Part shown: positions 1 through 10,000 of the stretch, piece after piece
Layout of the letters: every line of letters starts with the position of its first letter
How positions within the stretch are numbered: position 1 is the stretch's first letter
DNA from: Chionis minor
Taxonomy: Eukaryota; Chordata; Aves; Charadriiformes; Chionididae
Direction: 5' to 3'
DNA length: 64,000 nucleotides
Assembly (NCBI GenBank): GCA_013398295.1
Contig: VZSF01003323.1
Coordinates: 124,001 to 188,000, forward strand
The notes under the pieces: model-generated
What the model was told of the DNA's origin: nothing
Database searches by the model: none
Seen by the model: only the letters and a program-made list of their open reading frames with translations
Made by a program: the position numbers and the translations under genes

Positions 1-988
1 GGCACGTGCGATGCCAGGGAGAGCAGAAATGCTCATTCACACCTCTCAGAAGCACCCTGCAACAAATGAAGCGTTTTTCCTACAGGAAAAGGGAGATACG
101 CGAGGTTTGCCAGTGTTTGTGCTGCCACTGGGCTACTGGAGACCCAAAGTGCACTCTCAGCACTCCAAATGGTCTCCCTGGGGCTGTATTTCCACAACCT
201 CGTAAATCCCCCCGCCAACCTAATCCTGCAGGGCAGTGACATTTCTCCTCCCAACTCGCTGCTGCCTCCACAAGCTACCCAAGCACCCACGGGAGAGGGG
301 TAACGGAGGAGGCGACCGCCGGGCGCACCGCCAGCCCTCAGAGAGGCGAGCCAGCAGCGGGGGACCTCCCGGCAGGCACGCTGGGCTTCCTGTTTGCTCT
401 GCCCGCGGCACGCCGCCAGCCCACCGGCTTCAGGCACAGCCTTATAAGGACTTTTCTCATGGGTTCAGCCTTTCCCCAGCACAGAAATCGCCTCTTTCCT
501 CCACCAGCTGAGATATATCTGACCGACAACAGGCCTGCGGGCCAGCAGGCACCAGCAGCCCAAGGGCACATGGGATTTTGGAAGGCGTTTGGTGCAGGGG
601 AAGCCACACACGGTGGCAAGTGTTTTATGGCACCTTGAAAGCTTTTATTCTTCAGGCAGCCTGGGAAACTGCATCAGGGCAGGAGGCTGCAGAGCTTCCC
701 CTCCTACCATCCAGAGGGGGATTTTCCCACTGTGGCAGTAGCGGCATAAATAGAAAGGCATCTGTAAATAAAACAAAGGTGAAGGACAGGCTGCAGAGCA
801 GTGTTTGGGCAGGAGCAGCTGCAGGGCTTGGAAGTCTTCCCCCTCTTTCAAGCACCGAGAGTTGCTCCCTCCCCTCCGCTCAGGTGTGGGATGGCTGTCG
901 GTGTGTGGGAGCACGTAGCATCCCACCCCAAAGATCCGAGGGCTTGTCTCTCCCTTTCCAGGACTGGATCCCGCTTCCCAGGACCTAC
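1..988 (-). other. STX6: STX6 intron 7 (partial)
   Basis: Intronic sequence downstream of exon 7 running off the left edge. It contains no recognisable exon or repeat. Several short frames here are chance. Confidence 0.8.
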
Positions 989-1083
989 CGCTCGTCATGT
1001 GAGACACTTTGGCGAGCTTCTTCATGACGTTATCAAGCCGCGACTGAGTGCTGTCTAACTCGTGGGAGAAGTCATCCAGCATC
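989..1083 (-). CDS. STX6: STX6 coding exon 7 (end of SNARE motif)
   Basis: 95 nt encoding [18 protein letters not shown] through [10 protein letters not shown] and the first base of the next codon (Asp in the family). It closes the SNARE helix just before the membrane anchor. The donor is GTAGGT at 988. No sequence from 1 to 970 reads as the expected RRQW...hydrophobic anchor on the minus strand, so the final exon is outside the window. Confidence 0.96.
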
Positions 1084-4000
1084 CTGGGGACAAAGCAGCA
1101 CAGCACTGGTCAGCAAGTGGCACATCCCTTCGTGATTTCTCAGTGTGCTCACACACACTGATCAAAGTGTGATCACCACAGCACACCTTGGCAGAGAAAA
1201 CGAACGTGGCACGGTCTCCTGAAAGGGGGGGGAAAAAAAGTCCTGCTGAAGCAGCAGCTCTGCTTTGGTGGAAAGTTGGAAGTCATTTGGGACTCCTGTC
1301 AGACTGGTCCCCACTGCGTGTTCGTGACTGAGCTCTACGCACCCCTGCAAGGTGAGGAATAGGGGTTTTTCTCCTTTTAAGAGGAAAATCTTATTTATAA
1401 TCTGTGATTAGCACAGTCTGGTCAGACAGATCTAGATGCCAGCCTGGACTCTGAATCTCTTTTCAGGGCTTGCAGTTGAAGCTAAAATCTTGTTCCAGCC
1501 ATGTATGAAGCAGGAATTAAATTTGCAATTGCTCTTAAGGTGCTTTTTAAGCTCTGAATGGAAGTTACCCCTCTAATTCCTCCACACAGCAACTGTAATG
1601 AATCTGAAAGCCTTCCTGAAGCTGTGCTTTGTCAATGGCAAGAACCCATCTGAAGAGAAAGGAGCACACCCAGAATCAAGGTACCAGTCCAATCATTTCC
1701 AGCCAGCAGGACTTCAAAGCTTAATATGTTTAAAAGGACAACTTCCTTCATTTGGAGTTCTAGGGCACTCGTTAAACCTTCATTCAGTGAGGAAAAAGAA
1801 AGAGTTATAAAAAACTCATTGCAGTAGTTATCTGTTACTCTCTAGCAAGCACTGATGGCTTACTTGATGGTCTGGAAATGGATGCACCACACTGATCTGC
1901 TTCTGTGAGAGCTGAAGACTCTCATGCTGCAAGACTTCATACAGCGGGTGGATGTAAAGTTCCTCCTCTCCATTAAAAACAACATCACAAGGGCTATAGC
2001 CCTCCAGACTCCTATCAGCCAAACAAAGAGGGTTTTTAGGTATAAACCCTTCAAGCCTCTCTGGAAGTGGTAGCTGTTAGCCTGCATAACTGGAAACTTT
2101 ATGCACTTTTTTGCAAACGACAAGAACTGGGAAAGAAATCTAATTTATATGTAAATGATGGATGCAAATTACTTTGTGAGCTACCCTTTAACCCTTTGCG
2201 TGGGTGAGGGTTATTTTTAGCTTTAACTATGAACAGCAGCTCTGTGCTGCATGTTTCGGAGCGGCAGGGCAGAGCTGAGAACTCCCTGGTCAAGCAGTTA
2301 TCCAGGGACAACACACAACTCTATGGAGTGGGAAACTGCCCAGAACCCCCTTACACAGCACCTCCCTCCCTCCTCTGTTCGGTTCTGCTGGAGTTAGGCA
2401 AGGAGCTAACTCTGTGCCTTAGGGGGAGCATGTAAAAAGGAGAGAGAAGGAAAGGTAAACTGGCAGCTAAGCCTGCCCTAGGTGCAGGCTTTCAAACAAA
2501 CAAGACTGCGGTTGGATTCTTGCAGGCTGCAGTAGAAATTGTTTCTACTGCCTAAAATCAAAGGCTGGCTAGGAGAGGCTGCCTGAGGGACTAGTAAATT
2601 CAAGGCCCTAACAGGCAAAGATATGTGTGTGAGGACCTCCAGCTGTGTGGCAGCCAGCACCATACCGGGTTTTCAGGACCGCGTCTCACACTTACACTGC
2701 TTGCTCCTCCAGCTCCCCGCCGATGCGCTGGGACATGTTCTTCAGCACCCCGATGCTGCCAGAGACCAGCTCCAACTGCTCATCTTGCTGCTCCACAATC
2801 AACTGGGGTCAAAGAGAAGGGAAAAGGGGAAATTACAGATCTGGTCCTTTCTGCAGCTGGGTCAGAGCCAGCTGATCTGGTAGACAGACACCTGCCACTC
2901 GACGAACATCAGCTGCGGGGCCTGGGCACAGACCTAAGTTACCAGGAATGAGGACCATATTCCTAAGAAATGCTGGAGAAGTGACAGCTGCAGGAAAGCC
3001 TCCCCATCATGACATCCCCATGGCACAGCAGGCTGCAGCCTCCTGACATCCCTGCAAATCCAGCCTCAGCTCAGCCATGGCCCCTGCTTCCCTGCTGCAC
3101 CTATCACTAAAGCGATTCCTGAAAGCCACAGCGGCCGGTCATCAAAACCTCCGCAAGCCTCCTTGCCTGCGGCAGGTACAGCAGCAGGCACCAGGGAGCC
3201 ACGCTGATGCCGTGCCTGGGAAATGCAACCTGGAACATGCTGCAGCTAACAAGGGGTTACTGCGAGTAAAAGGCTCTTGCAGTTTCTACAGCTAAAAATA
3301 GCAAGCCTGGCTCCAAATGTGCCAAAGGAATAGGTGTGCTGATGTTTTAAGTCATTTTCAGGGCACAGTCACACTAAGGATTAGATTTACCCTAGTTACC
3401 TACTTCTGAATCTATTTATCTTCCTAGAGTCACTAGGTAAAACTCAGCTGAAAGCTGGGGCGGCATCAAGGAGCTTTAGCAGAGTTTGTTGCCTGAGAGA
3501 CGCTGCCCATTTAAAGGCCCGTGTTTGGGCGGGCTGCTGCGCGCAGGCCTGCATGCTGCCCGGGCAGTTTTCCAGACAAACTCCCCCAGCAGCAGGGAAG
3601 CACCTCGCCAGGGGTTCTTGCAAAGCCCTCACACAGGCTTTCTCGTGAATCTCTTGTTGACAAAGGCAGGAAGAGGAAGCAGGCACGTGCTCCTGCTCCT
3701 AGCCTGTTCTGATGAAGATGCACACAAACAACAGCAAACATCAGCTCGTGTTTTAACCAGGGGAAGTTGCATAAGAGAAATGGGCTCTTTTCTGTGTGCA
3801 ACATTTCTACTCTTCCAAGGATTTCAGCAATCCTTGTAGTATTAAAGCTTAGCATGCTGCGTCTTCCAGATCATGTTATTTGCCTTCTGTGTAGAGCAGA
3901 AGACCCAAGCCTCAAGGGTTAAAAACTCTGCACCCAAGATGCATCCAGAGCTGTGCTGTACAGGAAACGCATGCACAGGTATACGCTGCAAGCAAAGAGG

Positions 4001-7000
4001 AGGGTTGTCAGGCTCCTGGATCCAAACCAGCCAAGAGCTGGATTTTTTTTGGCTCTTGCAGCCCATACCTCACCCCCCTGGCACCCATTTGGCAAGCAAA
4101 GCTATTTAGTCCGCATGGTACCAGCTACCTTACCTGTTGTTGAGCTTGCTGCTCCTCGATGAAGTGTGAATTTGCTAATTGCAGCTCCCGGTCCAGACGG
4201 CTGTATTTGTCAGGTCCAGAGCTCCAACTCTGACTCCCACTTTCTCCCAGGAGTGCCTAAACAGATGCAGATAGCCCTTAGCAACACCGTTGCACCTGCT
4301 CCACAGCCCATCTACAGGGTGTAGTGGGAAGGCAGACAAGGCAATACTCCTGTACACACACATAGAACATCCTTTTCCTCCTGTTCTGTTGTTACTCAGC
4401 CAGAGTGCTGTCACAAACCAAAACAATACAATGCCAAAATGCCAGCCTGGGAAGACTCTGCAGTCCAATATTGCAGATATGCCTCTCCAGCAGCGAGAGA
4501 GCTGGAATACGACCGACACCAGTGTACGCAGGAGGTCTGCACACCACAAAGGACTAGCAAAGATCTGCTCAAGAGGCAGCACTGTGTGCTAGAACATGTA
4601 AGCTGGGAAGTAACCAGATATATTCTGTTAATAGACGTATAGCTCAAACTGAACACTGTGCTACTAATGACAGGGGCTTAAGAGGGTCTGGATAAAGTAC
4701 TTAACCAGTTGAGCTGACAGTAAAACAGGGCAAAATACAACCACAGGAGTGTTGTAGGCTCATGTTCTTTGATTCAGGCTACCTGTTCCTCCGGCATACC
4801 ATTCGGTAGCCAGCATACAAGATTATACTTGCTACCCACTCTACAACCTGAAGAGAGAAGCTTGCGCAAAGCTAGCAGAGATGTGGCTTTCCAGCTGAGT
4901 AAGTCTGGTCCCTGGAAGGCGTACAACACAAGTGACAGATGCTGGAGAATGAACGTGGCCTGTAGGTGAGGAGCTGCACCCTGTAGCACCACAAAAGGGT
5001 TACGGAGCTCTGCCCACTAGCGTGGAGGCAAGGCTGACTCCTAATGACACCATCTCACAGCTTCTGGTTATGGGCAGGGGAACACAAACGAGTATTTGTG
5101 ATGAACAACAAGACAATGATCAGGCTGCTCTGGCAGGCTAAAAACAAGTCTCTATGGTTCATCTGCCTTACAAGGATCAAGGAGGGGTGAGGAAAGCTGA
5201 CAGACAACCATGCAGGAAGGCAGCAGGACATCTGGCTTCATCTGCCCTTGAGACACTGAGGAAGCTCCTGGTTCTTTCCAGTTTGTGGCAAGCACAGCTA
5301 CTGCTTCTTTAATGTGGTGCACTAGTTTTGCTGCAGCTTCAAGAGAAAGGCCTCTGTTTGCCAGCCTTAGCCTGTGAGGGTCAGGTAGCCACCAGCCACC
5401 CTCTCGGATACAGAAGCATGCTGGAAAAGCCGCTGCAGGCCAGCCCAGCACAAGCTTTGCAGTCTGGAGGGAAGGCAAGGGGCTTGGGAAGGGAGAGGAA
5501 GACGGCAAGGGGAAGTCAGTTTTCCTGACCAGATGTTGCCGCGTGAGCCATATGGTCTCCGGCAGCTAGCAGGAACTTTGCGCAAAGGAAAGCAGCAAGA
5601 CGCAGAAACAGCTACAGACTTGTTTGAGCAAGGGTGTAAGGGACTTTGCTTCTTCAAGTGTTTGCCAAGCACGTCAATTAACCCCATAACAAGCTCAGGA
5701 ATCAGCTCTGTGCTTCTCAGTAGTTTGTTGCCGTTTGTCATTTTTGCCATAAGTGGTAAGACTGATGCAGGCAGGTAAGTTAATTGTACGAAATGCACAC
5801 CAGCTTTTACTGAGGCAGCTCTGCAAGCCAGGTCCGAGATCTCCTTACAGCCTCCTCGTCAGCTGGGGAGGAGCACAAGCTGCATCTATTTCTATTCCTT
5901 AGATTACAAGTGCAGACAACCTGAGACTCCTTGAGCTTCTTCCATCTTCTTACATGGCTAACTTAGGAGAGGCAGCTGTGTGAAAGGATATTGCAGCATC
6001 TTGGCTCCTAAATACAGCAGAGCGCAGGATTACATTCACTGACATGGATTCTGAGTCTGTTTTCACCCCCCCGAGGAGGAGAAGGGAGATTCCCCCTTGT
6101 ACGGAATGATGCAACACTGACAGTTGTACACAACCAGATCTGAAGACAGAGACAGATGGCAAGTGCTGCTTATTGCTTTGAGAGACGGGCTTGGGAGAGG
6201 GTGGCAGCAACGTGCCTGCGAGAACCAGCTCTCTCAACAGCAAAACAGACACAAAACACACAGCTTTGCTGCAGCATGCAAGCCCCTTCTCAAAACAAAG
6301 GTTTATAAGGGGATGAACTACAGCCAGGATATATATTGTAATTACAGTTTGGATCAACGCTATACACTCTACCTGACGACGTGGGGCCTCGGGTGAAACT
6401 TCCATTTTCACTTACTCCAACATATACCTTAAGACACCAGCTGCCAGAGCTCATAAATCCTCTTCACTCCTTAAAGTACCAAACAGCAACTGCATTCACT
6501 TAACTTGCCTGTTTCTGGTTCTCACCTGCCTGTTTTTCCTTTCAGCCAGTGCTTGCATGGAGGAGTTTGACATCTGATCCTTCATGTCCTGTTCGTGCAA
6601 GAAAAGAAGCAGTATGTGAGCACTGGATTTGAGATGACAGGCAGTTTCAGGGTGCTGTAAGGCTTCTTTAGGGTGAGGGAGGGAAGGGAGATTTTATTTG
6701 AAAATGTATAGTTTTGAAGAGTCTGGAAGGTACTGTAGAAAGCTTGATCACAGTTCATCATTCTAGTAATAGCAGAATCAATGGCAATGGAATATTTTTA
6801 AAACATTCCTTATTTACCACTCATTTTTCTCCACTGCAGGCAGAAACAGTTTGATTTGTACAATATTAAACTAATGTTCCCACTGACAGACTGTAAGGAA
6901 GAGTCATGTTCTTCAAGGTCTTGGAAGCCTGTAACCCCCTGCACTTTTTTCCCAGTTGTATCTGGTTTTATATTGCATAGGATGAGCCAGATTTCCTGTC

Positions 7001-10000
7001 CTGTGGCCATCCTCTCCAACTGTGCCTACGTTTTCTCTTTTATCAATTAAGTTTTGCTGCTAAGTTCCTGTAGATCGCCAGCCACAGAAGGCTTCCCATC
7101 GCAACGTAAAGTAATCTAGTTTTCACAGGGCAGATTAGCAAGCAGTCAATATGATCTAGCAGGGGTTGTTCCACCAGCACAGTTCTGATGTCACCAGAAC
7201 ATTTAGGTACATTCTACTGTTCAGAGATGTGCAATACGTCACCTAAGAGCACTTCTCACTGGCTAACGCACACGCTGCTGTGTATCACAAAGTCCCCCAT
7301 GGAAATTGGAAATCAGCTGCATAATGCCACTAACAAATTACATTTAACAGTAAGCGACACTGCTCCAAAACCCACTAGCCAGCAGTTTTCAGCCAGGAAG
7401 AGAGGACCGTGGAGCAGGCTTGCCTGATCCTGCTTGCTTGAGGAGTAGACTACACAAAGGGCAAGGCACACGCCTGCTATCCAGGGCCAGCACGGTTTCG
7501 GGATCAGTTCCCAGGCAGCAAGCCTTAGGAACTGCATCCAGACTGCAGGTAGGGTAACCAGCTTGCTGCCAGCTGCAGCGATGCACTTTGTGAAGGAGGA
7601 ACACTAGAGTCATGAGGGACAGCAGAAACTAAGCCACGCTCAGTGTAGCTATTAATAGGGAGAAAACTTCCTAACTATCAGCTTGTTACCAGGCAGTGAA
7701 GCTTTTAGGAAGATGTTTCTTCTCTATTTATTACCACCAAGTTGCTAAAATCCTCCATTTGCTTCTGAAGTGTGAGCTTAAACGTAAAAAAAAAATTTTA
7801 AAAAAAAANTTATTTTAGACCTGACAAATCACTTGCCAAAGGGAAGCAGCTGTTAAACAGAAGCAGTTACTCAGTTATACAAGGGCAAAGAAAGCATCAG
7901 TCAATGAGCTTTAGAGGCTTGTATAACAAAGGAGGCAATTTTAAAAGCTTTAAGAAACTCACTCTCCGGCTAAGATTGTTCGCCAGCTTTCAGCATGCAT
8001 CAACCCAAGTTTAAAGCTCCGGGGTTTCCAATTGCGCCTGGCCGGCCGGTGGCAGAACACTACACCCTGCTGTGGCTCACCCGCGTGTAAGCTTCTGCCA
8101 AGGCGGGNCTTCCTCAAGTTAAAAATAAACCTAGTGGTTGTCTGGACTATTTTGTAGCGGTAGGAAGTTGAAGTCAACATGTCAAAAACACTAGGCTTTA
8201 ACCATCTGTCAGCATTCAAAGTGGACTATCTGCTTTTGAAAACTAGTGCTACAAAAGTGCAGGACAGTTGCGATTTCCTTCAACTCTGAAAGGAGGCTCC
8301 AGCCTCCCCTGCATCCCAACAGGATCCTTACTCTTCCTTCCCAGTTTCCACAGGTTCCCAGGCTCGCTGTTGCAAGAGAAGTGTGAAGACTTAAAGGGGC
8401 AGCAGCAGAAAAGAAGGGTATGCCATGGGGTACCTGCAACCCCGCAGCCCCAAACCTGTCTGGGCAGCCCCAGGAACGAGCACACGGGAAAAGGAGGAAG
8501 CCCGAGAGTGCAGGCAGCAGGTTTATTCACTGCTCTCCACCACGGAAACGGCCACAAACTTTCCTCTTTTTTCAACCACCTAATCACTCTCTCCCCGTCT
8601 TCCACCCGGCTCCCACCACGAGCCCACGTTCCTTACCCTGACCACCTGCCGCGTGCTCGTGATGAAGGCTTTCCTGATGCCCAGCTCCGTCGCATCGAGG
8701 TTGAATTTCCGCGGGTTTGCCTCAACGATGCGTAGGCAGCGAGTCAAGGAGCCCCCATTAGCGGTGTTGGGTACACACACAGATACACAAACCCCGAGCG
8801 TGCCTCAGCAGGGTTCTACCAAGCAGCAGCTTTCCATTGCATTGTGCCATTTCCCAAGATTTGACTAGCAGAGTACGAAACACTGGAGGAAAAAACAGGC
8901 ACGGCAGGAACGTACTGTGCAGTACACTCACCAGTGTGAGGCTTCTCTCTTGCATTTTTTTGGTTCTCTGATGCTGTGCAGCGCTTTCTGGAGTGTTCAG
9001 ATGAACACAAGGGAAAAGGAGTATTTCTGGAAGCCAGCCTAGAGTACAACTGACTACACAGAAATCCGAATTCATACAACGCAATAGGCTTTCTAGAACA
9101 AAGCCTCTTAGAATATACCTTGTCCAAAGGAAAACAAAAAGGCAAAAGGAAAATCCTGTTGCTGTACACGTTTGCCCTAATTTCTCACTTGCAGTTTGAG
9201 AAAAGCTGATGTAAATGCAAAATTCAATCCCAAAGAGTCATAATTTCTGCAAAAAGTAACTACTGGCAAGCACTGGTACTGGGCTATTTAGTACAACTCG
9301 GGAACCGCACACCCCTACCTCCAAAGGACCACAGAAAGGATATTAATTGTTTCATCCAAGTCTTCCAGGTCCCACTCGATGCTCCGTAGGTTATTCCTGA
9401 GCTCATTAGTGGTCCAGTCGATTTCTTCTCTTGTGGCGATGGAGGGATCTTGCAAGAGCTCCGTCCACCTCTGGAAGAGCCCCTGGGCGGTGTTCACAGC
9501 TTTCTGCACCTCCCTGCAGCCGGGATGATTCAAGAGAAGCGAAGGGATTATCATCAGTTGCTCTGCAGCAGTCACAGCCGGACAGCCCTGCATCCAGCTA
9601 AGCGGGGAAGCCCAGCTTCCTCCCAAAAAAACCTTTCCTTCAAACAATTTTTAGTTTATTTTGTAAAATAAGGATTTGCCCTACCTGCCGGACAATCCTG
9701 TCTCTTGTTGCAGCACAAATTGCTGAGCAACAACAACTTACAGGTCACCTACTAAAGAAAGGACCCATTTCATTAGGGGAGGTTTCTGCCAGAGTGTCAC
9801 ACAGGCAAGCCAGGGCAGTGTCTGAACAAGGCTGCTCTTTGGCAATTAATGTTTCACATTCCTCTCAACAGCTTTGCTCTGAAGACTCTTGACTACCTAG
9901 GCAGGATTCCCCAAGGGCACACAGAATTACAGGAACTGTCCCCACAATGCAGCCAGGCAGACTGTTGAGTGCAGCACTGTTTATTTTAATTTAACGTAAA

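Noticed and set aside
440..449. CArG box CCTTATAAGG in STX6 intron 7, and another (CCTTTAAAGG) at 30077-30086
   Set aside because: IER5 can respond to SRF, so these were considered. The motif is expected about four times by chance in 64 kb, and neither site is in a promoter.
9315..9343. Direct read-through of STX6 exon 2 into NILSVVLWR, or GT-AG splicing nearby
   Set aside because: A GT-AG pairing (donor about 9331, acceptor within GTTGAG) can be made in frame but changes conserved residues. The AT-AC borders match the U12 donor and branch consensus and restore the family sequence exactly.
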